From the NCBI GenBank assembly GCA_049972045.1, contig JBMFKS010000005.1, forward strand, positions 1 to 59,511: DNA of 59,511 bases. Direction: 5' to 3'. Below the pieces are notes generated by a model. It made no database searches. It saw only the letters and a list, made by a program, of their open reading frames with translations, and was not told where the DNA came from. Positions 32,935 through 40,749 of the stretch are shown here, piece by piece. The DNA is from SpSt-77 sp049972045 (lineage in GTDB: Bacteria > Chloroflexota > Anaerolineae > B4-G1 > DUEL01). Made by a program: the position numbers and the translations under genes. Each line of letters opens with the position of its first letter. The first letter of the stretch is position 1.

Positions 32935-33345
32935 GGCGAGAATATACAAGACGGCCGTGGTAAGAATATGGCGTTTGTCCTCTTCGGCAGGTGTTCTTTG
33001 ACACTGGGTAGGCCCGAAAAACGGGTGTAGAGTAAACAGGGGGCTTCTAAAACTCTTCGTAGCAGCCTACTGGCCAGTCCAGCGTCAGTTTGTTGGTCCA
33101 CAGCCCCGATATGGGGAGCGAATAGTCAACGTGCCAGGCACTTCGGAAAGTGCCTGGCACGTTCCCAGGCGTGGCGGCCTGCACGACAGAGGCATCCTTT
33201 TGCCTGCGTCTTTCCTGGCACCTACCAGAGGAGTCGCGGCAGGGTGAGTAAATCCTTCGTGCCCTTTGTGTCCTTCGTGGTAGGGTCGTTACAACTCTTC
33301 ACGCAGCACGCAGTACGCAATCCGTAACACGTACCGGGGGAACGG
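32935..33345. other. Non-coding 411-bp spacer before a large hdrA
   Basis: No gene supported. It contains a short inverted repeat around 33010-33030, the strong 16-bp hairpin at 33128-33163, a degraded arm of the CCACGAAG repeat at 33257-33290 and GCAGTACGCAAT-type short repeats at 33300-33330 just before the hdrA ribosome site. Confidence 0.7.
33128..33163. repeat. Hairpin repeat AACGTGCCAGGCACTT (copy 3)
   Basis: A perfect 16-bp stem with a CGGA tetraloop, the longest of the three copies of this palindrome family. Confidence 0.9.
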
Positions 33346-36300
33346 ATGACCGACAACATCCGAAATCAAACGTCCAACTCCATTCTGGTCGTCGGCGCAG
33401 GGATCGGGGGGATGCAGTCGGCGCTGCTGTTGGCGGAGGCCGGCTATCCGGTCGTTCTGGTGGACAGCGCGCCCGGCATCGGTGGGTCGCTCCACCTGCT
33501 GGACCGGACGTTCCCGACTGATTCCTGCGGGATCTGCTATATGATTCCGGGACGCCCGGCGTACTGTCCCACCATTGAGTGCGACCTGCATCCCAACATT
33601 ACCATTGTCCCTTATACCGACGTGGTGGGGCTGGAGGGGGAGCCGGGGGCGTTCACCGTCCGTCTTCAGCACAAGCCGCGCTACGTCATCCCGGAGCGGT
33701 GTATCCTCTGCGGGGAGTGCGCGCGGGTCTGCCCGGCCGAGCGGCCCAGCCAGTACGAAGGGAACCTGGCGAAGGAAAAGGCGATCTATCGCCCGCCGCT
33801 GCGGGCGATCCCGCCTGCCTATGTGATTGATATGTCGGTCTGCACCCGATGCGGGAGGTGCGTGGAGGTCTGCCCAACCGAAGCCGTGGATCTGGGTATG
33901 CAGCCGACGGAGAGCCAGGTACAGGTGGGGGCGGTTATCTTGAGCCCGGGCTTTGAGCCCTTTGACGCCCGCTTGAAGGGGGAGTTCGGCTGGGGATACT
34001 ACCCCAACGTCCTCACCAGCATCCAGTTTGAGCGGATGGTCAGTTTCGCCGGCTCCACGGGCGCCCACATCGTTCGTCCGTCGGACGGCCGGCGGCCGCG
34101 CCGCATCGCCTTCATTCAGTGCGTTGGCTCGCGGGATATGTCCATCGGCCGGGGGTACTGCTCGTCGGTCTGCTGCATGCACACGGCCAAGCACGTGCGG
34201 GTGGTGAAGGAACTGGAACCGGATACCGAGGTCACCGTCTTCTTTATGGACATCCGGACCTACGGGAAGGACTACGAGGCCTATTTTGAGGAGACGAAGG
34301 CCCTGCCCGGCGTGACGTATCGCCGCTGTATGGTCTCCGCCGTCCAGGAGCGCCCGAAGACCCGGAATCTGGTCTTGAAGACCGTCGCCGAGGACGGCAC
34401 GGTGGGGGAGGAGGAGTTTGATCTGGTGGTGCTGGTGGTGGGCTTCGGGTCGCCGCTGGGGGCGCGGGCGCTGGGCCAGGCGGTGGGGGTGGCGCTGAAC
34501 GAGTACGGGTTCGCGGTGACGGACCCGTTTGCGCCGGAGGCGACGGGTCGGCCCGGGGTGCTGGTAGCGGGGGCGTTCCGGGAGCCGAAGGACATCCCGG
34601 AGACGGTGGTGGAGGCGTCGGCGGTGGCGGCGGCGGCCGCCGCCGCCACCGCCGGGGCGGCGGGCGTAGAAGCGCCCGCCGCCCCCCAGAGCGCGCCCGA
34701 GGAGCGGGACGTCACCTGGGAGTGGCCGCGCATCGGGGTCTTTCTCTGCGACCACCGCGGGGAGATCGGCGAGGTGATTGATCTGGAGACAGTGGCGGAG
34801 TATGCCCGTACGCTGCCGGACGTCGCGCTGGCGATGGTGGTGGGGGACGGCTTCTCCCGGACGGGGCTGGAGGAGATCGCCCGCATCGTGCGGGAGAAGC
34901 AACTGAACCGGGTCGTCCTGGCCGGGTCCACCGACATCCGGCGGGCCGAAGTCTACCACGAGATGATGCGCGCCGCCGGCCTCAATCCCGGCCTGCTGGA
35001 ACTGGTCAACCTGCGGGGGGAGGTGGCCGGGGCGCACGCCCGCAACGGCAAAGTCGCCAACGAAAAGGCCCGGGAACTGGTCGCGATGGCGGTGGCCGGC
35101 GCGGTCCGGCGGGAACCCTTCCGGCTGTCCGCGGAGCCGCTGAACCGCCGGGTGCTGGTGGTCGGCGGCGGGCTGGCAGGGATGACGGCCGCGCTGACGC
35201 TGGCCGACCTGGGGCATCCGGTGGACCTGGTGGAGCGGACGGACAGGCTGGGCGGCCAGTTGCGCGACCTGCACCGGGTCCTGGGCGGCGATCCGCAGGC
35301 CGCACTGATGGCGCTTCTGGAGCGACTGAGCCGGGAGCCGCGCGTTCGGGTGCTCCTGCAGACCGAGGTCCGGGACGCCTCGGGCCGGCTGGGGTGGTTC
35401 CGCGCCCGTCTGGCCGGGCCGGAAGGGGAGCAGGAGGAGACGTACGGGGCGATCATCGTCGCCACCGGCGGCCGCGAGGTCGTCCCGACGGAGTACCTCT
35501 ACGGCCAGGACCCGCGCGTCGTGACCCAGCGGGAACTGGAGAAGATGCTGGCGGAGGGGCAGGAAATCCCGTCCGACGTGGTGATGATCCAGTGTGTGGG
35601 GTCGCGAGAGCCGGAGCGGCCCTACTGCAGCCGCATCTGCTGTACCAAGGCGGTGGTCAACGCGCTGGCGATCAAAGAGGGGAATCCCGACGCGCGGGTG
35701 ACCGTCCTCTATCGGGAGATGCGGACGTACGGCTTCCGGGAGGACGCATATCGGCAGGCGCGGGAGAAGGGCGTGGTCTTCCTGCGCTACGAGTTGCCGG
35801 ACAAGCCCCAGGTGACGGCGGGGCCGGAGGGCCTGCAGGTTCGGTTGGTGGAGCCGGTGGCCGGAGAGGAGGTGGTGCTTCCGGCGGGGCTGCTGGTGCT
35901 CAGCACGGGGATTGAGCCCAACGACAACCGGGCGCTGGCAGCGGCGCTGGGGGTGCCGGTGGACGCGTACGGGTTCTTCCGGGAGGAGCACCCGAAGATG
36001 CGGCCGCTGGACTTCACCCAGCGGGGGATTTTCGTCTGCGGGCTGGCCCATTCCCCGCGCGCGGCGGATGAGACGATTCTGATGGCGCAGGGCGCGGCGA
36101 TGCGGGCGGCGACGCTGCTGGCCCGGGGCCAGGTGGAGGTGGTCCGGACGGTGGCGCGGGTGAACACCCGGCTCTGTTCGGCCTGTGGGCTCTGCGTGGA
36201 GGCGTGCCCGTATGGGGCGCGGGTGCTGGAGCCGGGCGGGCCGTACGCGGAGGTGATAGAGGCACTCTGTATGGGCTGCGGCGTCTGCGCGATGGTCTGC

Positions 36301-36372
36301 CCGAACAAGGCCACTCAGCAGGTGGGCTACGCTGTGCGCCGGGTGTATGAGATGGTGGATGCGGTGGTGTAG
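33346..36372 (+). CDS. hdrA: Tandem HdrA-like protein with degenerate middle domain (paralogue 2)
   Basis: A 1008-residue double HdrA. First half: FAD motif LVVGAGIGGMQSALLLAEAGYP, cysteine-rich FPTDSCGICY, ferredoxin motifs CILCGECARVCP and CTRCGRCVEVCP, then QCVGSRD..YCSSVCCMH. An Ala-rich linker (about 420-445) leads to a copy of the HdrA N-terminal domain that has lost nearly all cysteines (FLCDHRGEIG, GDGFSRTG, AGSTDIRRAE). Second half: FAD motif VLVVGGGLAGMTAALTLADLG, QCVGSREP..YCSRICCT, and C-terminal CSACGLCVEACP and CMGCGVCAMVCP. Likely soluble electron-transfer hub; exact partners unknown. Confidence 0.9.
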   Translation: MTDNIRNQTSNSILVVGAGIGGMQSALLLAEAGYPVVLVDSAPGIGGSLHLLDRTFPTDSCGICYMIPGRPAYCPTIECDLHPNITIVPYTDVVGLEGEPGAFTVRLQHKPRYVIPERCILCGECARVCPAERPSQYEGNLAKEKAIYRPPLRAIPPAYVIDMSVCTRCGRCVEVCPTEAVDLGMQPTESQVQVGAVILSPGFEPFDARLKGEFGWGYYPNVLTSIQFERMVSFAGSTGAHIVRPSDGRRPRRIAFIQCVGSRDMSIGRGYCSSVCCMHTAKHVRVVKELEPDTEVTVFFMDIRTYGKDYEAYFEETKALPGVTYRRCMVSAVQERPKTRNLVLKTVAEDGTVGEEEFDLVVLVVGFGSPLGARALGQAVGVALNEYGFAVTDPFAPEATGRPGVLVAGAFREPKDIPETVVEASAVAAAAAAATAGAAGVEAPAAPQSAPEERDVTWEWPRIGVFLCDHRGEIGEVIDLETVAEYARTLPDVALAMVVGDGFSRTGLEEIARIVREKQLNRVVLAGSTDIRRAEVYHEMMRAAGLNPGLLELVNLRGEVAGAHARNGKVANEKARELVAMAVAGAVRREPFRLSAEPLNRRVLVVGGGLAGMTAALTLADLGHPVDLVERTDRLGGQLRDLHRVLGGDPQAALMALLERLSREPRVRVLLQTEVRDASGRLGWFRARLAGPEGEQEETYGAIIVATGGREVVPTEYLYGQDPRVVTQRELEKMLAEGQEIPSDVVMIQCVGSREPERPYCSRICCTKAVVNALAIKEGNPDARVTVLYREMRTYGFREDAYRQAREKGVVFLRYELPDKPQVTAGPEGLQVRLVEPVAGEEVVLPAGLLVLSTGIEPNDNRALAAALGVPVDAYGFFREEHPKMRPLDFTQRGIFVCGLAHSPRAADETILMAQGAAMRAATLLARGQVEVVRTVARVNTRLCSACGLCVEACPYGARVLEPGGPYAEVIEALCMGCGVCAMVCPNKATQQVGYAVRRVYEMVDAVV

Positions 36373-36600
36373 GCCGGAAGGACGCCGATGAACGGAGATG
36401 ATTGCAGGTAGGTGGCGATTTCAGTCAAAATAGAAGATAGAGGGGGTGGTTTGGAGGACATAACGGTTTCGGCAGCGCCGATGGGCTTGTGGTGAGGGGG
36501 GGTTCCCCTTCGGAGGAATGGGGAACGTTGTCGTAGCGAAAAACCTGATGTTGGCTCGTCGCTTTGGGGGAATGATAGCATCGTTGGGGTACAGTGCAAG

Positions 36601-37539
36601 ATGGAGATGACCCGGGGACCTGCCGCATCGGTCATCAGCACCGGGATCGCCGGGACTCAGGCCGAGCAACTCCCGCGCATCCAGGAACGGCTTCTGCAGG
36701 CCTGTCCGGCCATCCTGGGCATCGTCCTCTTTGGCTCCGCGGCCCGGGGGGAACCGCACCAGGATGTGGACCTGCTGGTTGTAGTGCGCGGTGCGATGGG
36801 GGACCGCGAACGGACGGAGGTGCTGAAGGTCCTGCGGAGGGCCCTGGGGCCGGAAGGGGCCTGGGTGGACCTGGTGGTGGTGACCGAGCAGGGGCTCCGG
36901 TGGGGGCTGGAGGCGCATTATCCGTTTTACCTGGACATTGCCTTTGATGGGATCGTGCTCTACGACGCCGATGGGGTGACGGCCCTGCTGGAACGGGCCC
37001 GGGAAGAGGTGACCGCGCAGGGCATTCGGCGAACGGAGACCGGGGGATGGCAGTTCCCGGTGCCCTATCGCCAGCGGGTGCCGCTTTCGCCATTTGATAA
37101 CGTGACGTGGGCCCGCCGATGGCTGGAAGACGGCGAGCGGGACCTGCAGGCGGCGGACGCGCTCTTCCGTATGGGGCTGTACGAACGAAGTGTGACCCAC
37201 AGCCAGCAGGCGGTGGAGAAGAGCGCCAAGGCCGTGCTGGCCTGTATGGGGCGGATGGAGCGGACCCACTACCTCTCGGCTCGCCTGAGAGCCCTGCTGG
37301 AGACGATCCCGGACCCGCAGTGGCGGGAACAGTTGAAGACGCTGGCCCGGGCGGCGGCGGATCTGGAGCCGGCCGCCGTGGCCAGCCGGTATCCGGTGGA
37401 GGTGGACGAAGAGGTGGTCTGGCCTGCCGACCGCTATGGGCAGGCCGAGGCCGAATGGGCGCTGGAACTGGCCCGGGAAAGTCAGGAGATCGGGCGGGCG
37501 TTTATCCGCTGGTGGACGGAGGAGGAACCGTCGGTATGA
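36601..37539 (+). CDS. Fused MNT-HEPN protein
   Basis: A single 312-residue polypeptide with an N-terminal nucleotidyltransferase domain (GIVLFGSAARGEPHQDVDLLVVV near residue 40) and a C-terminal HEPN domain. The HEPN part covers WARRWLEDGERDLQAADALFRMGLYERSVTHSQQAVEKSAKAVLACM at about 165-212. Elsewhere in this window the two are separate genes. The GS-to-DxD spacing is two residues shorter than in the other copies. The stop overlaps the next hdrA start (ATGA). Upstream (36373-36600) there is only a small hairpin, GTTCCCC/GGGGAAC near 36515. Confidence 0.85.
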   Translation: MEMTRGPAASVISTGIAGTQAEQLPRIQERLLQACPAILGIVLFGSAARGEPHQDVDLLVVVRGAMGDRERTEVLKVLRRALGPEGAWVDLVVVTEQGLRWGLEAHYPFYLDIAFDGIVLYDADGVTALLERAREEVTAQGIRRTETGGWQFPVPYRQRVPLSPFDNVTWARRWLEDGERDLQAADALFRMGLYERSVTHSQQAVEKSAKAVLACMGRMERTHYLSARLRALLETIPDPQWREQLKTLARAAADLEPAAVASRYPVEVDEEVVWPADRYGQAEAEWALELARESQEIGRAFIRWWTEEEPSV

Positions 37540-38906
37540 CCCAAAAACCCGCAGCACTGGTCATTGGCGCCGGGATCGCCGGCATTCAGGCCGCGCTGGA
37601 TATCGCGGACGCCGGCTTTCCGGTCTATCTGGTGGAACGGGAGCCCAGCGTGGGGGGCCGGATGGCCCAACTGGATAAGACCTTCCCGACGCTGGACTGT
37701 TCGTCCTGCATTCTCACGCCCAAAATGGTGAGTGTGGGCCAGCACCCGAACATTGAGTTGCTGACCTACTCCGAAGTGGTGGCAGTGGAGGGGGAGGCCG
37801 GAGCCTTCCACGTCACCATTAAGAAAAAGCCGCGCTATGTGGACGAGGACCTCTGCCGGGGGTGCGGGCTCTGCGCGCAAGAATGCCGGATGCACGGGCG
37901 GGTGGTGGATACCTTCAACCAGGGTCTGGGGAAGCGGGCGGCCGTTTATGTCCCCTTCCCGCAGGCGGTGCCGCTGGTCTACACCATAGACCCGACGGCC
38001 TGCCTCTACCTGACCCGGGGCGTCTGCGGCAAGACCTTCAAATGCAAGGACGCCTGTCCCACCGGAGCGATCAATTTTGAACAGAAGGAACAGTTCGTGG
38101 AGGTGGACGTAGCGGCGATCATCGTCGCCACCGGCTTTGACCTGATGGACCCGCGCACCAAGCCGGAGTTCGGCTATGGGGCCTACCCGAACGTCATCAC
38201 CGGGCTGGAGTTTGAGCGGCTCTCCTCGGCATCCGGCCCGACGGGTGGGAAGATCGTCCTCAACGGGAAGGAGCCGCAGGACGTGGTCTTCATCCACTGC
38301 GTCGGCTCCCGGGACCCGCACACCGGGGTCCCGTACTGTTCCCGGATCTGCTGTATGTACACGGCCAAGCACGCGCATCTGGTGCGGGACAAACTCCCGA
38401 ACGCCCGGATCACCGTTTTCTATATTGATATGCGGGCCTTTGGCAAGGGGTACGAGGAGTTCTACGACCGGGTGAAGGAGGAGCGGGTGATCTACCGGCG
38501 CGGGGAGCCCTCGGAGGTGTACCGGCGGGGGGACCGGCTGGTGGTGCGGGCGGAAGACTCGCTGCTGGGTCGGACGGTGGAGGTGGAGGCCGACCTGGTG
38601 GTACTGGCGACGGCGGTGGTCCCCAGGGCCGATACATCCGCCGTGGCCGAACTCCTGGGGCTTTCCCTCTCGCCCGACGGTTTCTTCCAGGAGGCCCATC
38701 CCAAGTATCGGCCGGTGGAGACGGCCCGACCGGGGGTCTTCCTGGCGGGCTGCTGTCAGGGGCCAAAGGACATCCCGGATACCGTGGCCCAGGCAAAGGC
38801 CGCGGCCGCTTCGGCGCTGGTGGTGCTGAGTGGTTCACCACAAAGACGCGAAGACACAAAGTATAGAGAGATGGTTTTGCCGGAGCGGGTGGGGGAGCAG
38901 CGATGA
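37536..38906 (+). CDS. hdrA: Truncated HdrA-like protein (paralogue 3)
   Basis: A 456-residue HdrA. It has the FAD motif LVIGAGIAGIQAALDIADAGFP, FPTLDCSSCILTPKMV, the inserted ferredoxin motif CRGCGLCAQEC and a second cysteine group ending CKDACPTGAINF. Next comes HCVGSRDPHTGVPYCSRICCMYTAKHA. It lacks both the N-terminal cluster domain and the C-terminal two-cluster ferredoxin found in paralogue 1. After AKAAAASALVVL the sequence changes to SGSPQRREDTKYREM, encoded by one arm of the CCACAAAGAC repeat at 38836-38863, so the C-terminus was probably cut by that element. Coupled at both ends to accessory genes by ATGA overlaps. Confidence 0.88.
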   Translation: MTQKPAALVIGAGIAGIQAALDIADAGFPVYLVEREPSVGGRMAQLDKTFPTLDCSSCILTPKMVSVGQHPNIELLTYSEVVAVEGEAGAFHVTIKKKPRYVDEDLCRGCGLCAQECRMHGRVVDTFNQGLGKRAAVYVPFPQAVPLVYTIDPTACLYLTRGVCGKTFKCKDACPTGAINFEQKEQFVEVDVAAIIVATGFDLMDPRTKPEFGYGAYPNVITGLEFERLSSASGPTGGKIVLNGKEPQDVVFIHCVGSRDPHTGVPYCSRICCMYTAKHAHLVRDKLPNARITVFYIDMRAFGKGYEEFYDRVKEERVIYRRGEPSEVYRRGDRLVVRAEDSLLGRTVEVEADLVVLATAVVPRADTSAVAELLGLSLSPDGFFQEAHPKYRPVETARPGVFLAGCCQGPKDIPDTVAQAKAAAASALVVLSGSPQRREDTKYREMVLPERVGEQR

Positions 38907-39295
38907 GAGAGACTGCGCTTTCGGAGAGGGAGGAGCAGATCGCCCGGGCGATCGTGGATGCGGCGTATGCGGTGCACAGCGCCCTGGGGCCGGGTCTGCT
39001 GGAGAGTATCTACGAGGTCTGCTTCTGCCACGAACTGGGAAAAAGGGGGCTCTCTTATCGCCGACAGGTAGTGGTGCCGATCACGTATGATGGGTTGGTT
39101 TTTGAGGAGGGGTTGCGGCTGGATGTGCTGGTGGAAGAGGCGGTCGTCTGCGAGATTAAGGCTGTAGAGGTGATGCATCCGGTGTTTATGGCCCAACTGC
39201 TGACCTATCTGAAACTGACAGGTAAACGTCTGGGGTTCCTGATCAATTTCAACGTGCCGATCATCAAGCAAGGTATCAAACGGGTAGTTTTGTGA
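38903..39295 (+). CDS. GxxExxY family protein
   Basis: A 130-residue GxxExxY protein with the name-giving motif GPGLLESIYE near residue 29 and a PD-(D/E)xK-like core, GLRLDVLVEEAVVCEIKAVE near 75. Function unproven; related to nuclease folds and often found beside mobile or defence genes. Start overlaps the hdrA stop by ATGA. The last third (AQLLTYLKLTGKRLGFLINFN) is typical. Confidence 0.9.
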   Translation: MRETALSEREEQIARAIVDAAYAVHSALGPGLLESIYEVCFCHELGKRGLSYRRQVVVPITYDGLVFEEGLRLDVLVEEAVVCEIKAVEVMHPVFMAQLLTYLKLTGKRLGFLINFNVPIIKQGIKRVVL

Positions 39296-39311
39296 TAACC
39301 ACGTGTGATCA

Positions 39312-39447
39312 AACCACAAAGGCACGAAGACACAAAGAAAAATTTATAAAACTTCGTGTCTTTGTGTCTTCGTGGTGAATTAGATAACCACAAAGACACG
39401 AAGGCACAAAGAAAAAAATTTACTTTGTGTCTTGGTGTCTTCGTGGT
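39312..39447. repeat. Second doublet of CCACAAAGACACGAAG hairpin repeats
   Basis: Two adjacent inverted-repeat units (39312-39376, 39386-39447), each starting AACCACAAAG and ending TCTTCGTGGT, with AT-rich centres. Same family and arrangement as 30098-30248. They fill the spacer between the GxxExxY gene and the hdrD-type gene. Confidence 0.88.
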
Positions 39448-39473
39448 GATTCCCTGAAGGAGGCACAAGGCTT

Positions 39474-40598
39474 ATGGACATCCAACAGCACGCACGGGAA
39501 CTGGGACTTGGCCTGGACCTCTTCAGTTGCATCCAGTGCGGCAAGTGCACCGGTGGGTGTCCCGTTTCTATCACGACCGCGCTGAACGTCCGCTCCCTGA
39601 TCTACGGCGCGCTCATCGGTGACATCGCGGGGCCGGTCCACCGGGAGGAACTTTGGGACTGTACCTGCTGCTTTACCTGTGTGGAGCGCTGTCCCAAGGA
39701 TGTCCGCCCGGCGGAGGTCATCATCGCCCTGCGGAGCCTGCTGGTGGAGGAGGGGAAGGTCCCCGGCACCATCGGCAACGCGCTGATGGGCATCTTCCGC
39801 CAGGGCAACCCGCTGGGCTACGCGCGGGAGGACCGGACCGCCTGGATGGACGGGCTGAACGTCAAGCCGGCCCAGGAGGGGTGCGAGACTCTCCTCTTCA
39901 CCTGCTGCAGTTCCGCCTACGACGTCCGCGCCCAGGCGGCGACAAAGGCGCTGGTCCGGGTGCTCCAGGCCGCCGGGGTGGACTTCGGACATCTGGGCAC
40001 GGAGGAGACCTGCTGCGGCAACGAGGTGCGCCGGGTAGGGGAGATGGGCCTCTTTGAGATGCTGGTGGAGGAAGGAAAACCTCTGCTGGAGGGGAGCGGC
40101 GCGGCGCGGATGGTGACCACGTCGCCGCATTGTATGAACACCTTCCGCCACGAGTACAAACTGGGGATGGACGTGCTCCACTACACCCAGGCGCTGGCCC
40201 GCCTGCTGGACGAGGGGCGGCTGAACCTGACCGGTCGGGTGGAGAAAGTGGTCACCTACCACGACCCGTGCTTCCTGGGAAAACAGAACGGGATTTTTGA
40301 CGAGCCGCGGGAGGTCCTGAAGGCCATTCCGGGCGTGAAGTTCGTGGAGATGGACCGCATCCGGGAGCGGAGCCTCTGCTGCGAGGGCGGCGGCGGGCGG
40401 ATGTGGTTTGAGGGCACCAACACCGAGGGTCGTCTGGCTTTCCAGCGGGTTCAGGAGGCCGCCGACACCGGCGCCGAGATTCTGGCTGTGGCCTGTCCCT
40501 TCTGCATGGCGATGCTGGACGACGCGGTGAAGGTGAAGGGACTCTCCGAGCGGCTGAAGGTGATGGACATCGCCGAACTGGTGGCGATGGCGCTATGA
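39474..40598 (+). CDS. hdrD: HdrD-type fused HdrC-HdrB protein
   Basis: A 374-residue protein with an HdrC-like ferredoxin domain followed by two CCG domains, the layout of HdrD. Ferredoxin motifs: CIQCGKCTGGCP at 19-30 and CTCCFTCVERCP near 63. CCG domain 1: FTCCSSAYD, EETCCGNE near 180, SPHCMN. CCG domain 2: DPCFLGKQN, SLCCEGGGGRMW near 301, CPFCMAM. It is a candidate disulfide/thiol redox subunit pairing with the HdrA genes on either side. GAAGGAGGCACAAGGCTT leads to the ATG. Confidence 0.92.
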   Translation: MDIQQHARELGLGLDLFSCIQCGKCTGGCPVSITTALNVRSLIYGALIGDIAGPVHREELWDCTCCFTCVERCPKDVRPAEVIIALRSLLVEEGKVPGTIGNALMGIFRQGNPLGYAREDRTAWMDGLNVKPAQEGCETLLFTCCSSAYDVRAQAATKALVRVLQAAGVDFGHLGTEETCCGNEVRRVGEMGLFEMLVEEGKPLLEGSGAARMVTTSPHCMNTFRHEYKLGMDVLHYTQALARLLDEGRLNLTGRVEKVVTYHDPCFLGKQNGIFDEPREVLKAIPGVKFVEMDRIRERSLCCEGGGGRMWFEGTNTEGRLAFQRVQEAADTGAEILAVACPFCMAMLDDAVKVKGLSERLKVMDIAELVAMAL

Positions 40599-40749
40599 GA
40601 TGGCCGCAGAATAAAAAGACGGGCTCACCCTGGGGGCCGATTCTCACCGCTCAGAGGCGGAGTAGCACGTACTGACGTACGAACAGCCGACCCAGGACTT
40701 ACGAGTCCAGTCTGGTTAGAGTACCCATTCTCTGTCAAGTGAGCCGGCT

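Noticed and set aside
33289..36051. A 920-codon minus-strand open frame (and similar ones opposite the other hdrA genes)
   Set aside because: Shadow frame of a double HdrA with rich Cys motifs on the plus strand.
36327..36641. A 104-codon minus-strand frame between hdrA and the MNT-HEPN gene
   Set aside because: No ribosome site or recognisable motif; it overlaps both neighbours in antisense.
30098..39447. CRISPR array suggested by repeated 20-25-base units
   Set aside because: Units are inverted and in pairs, with no regular spacers or cas genes.
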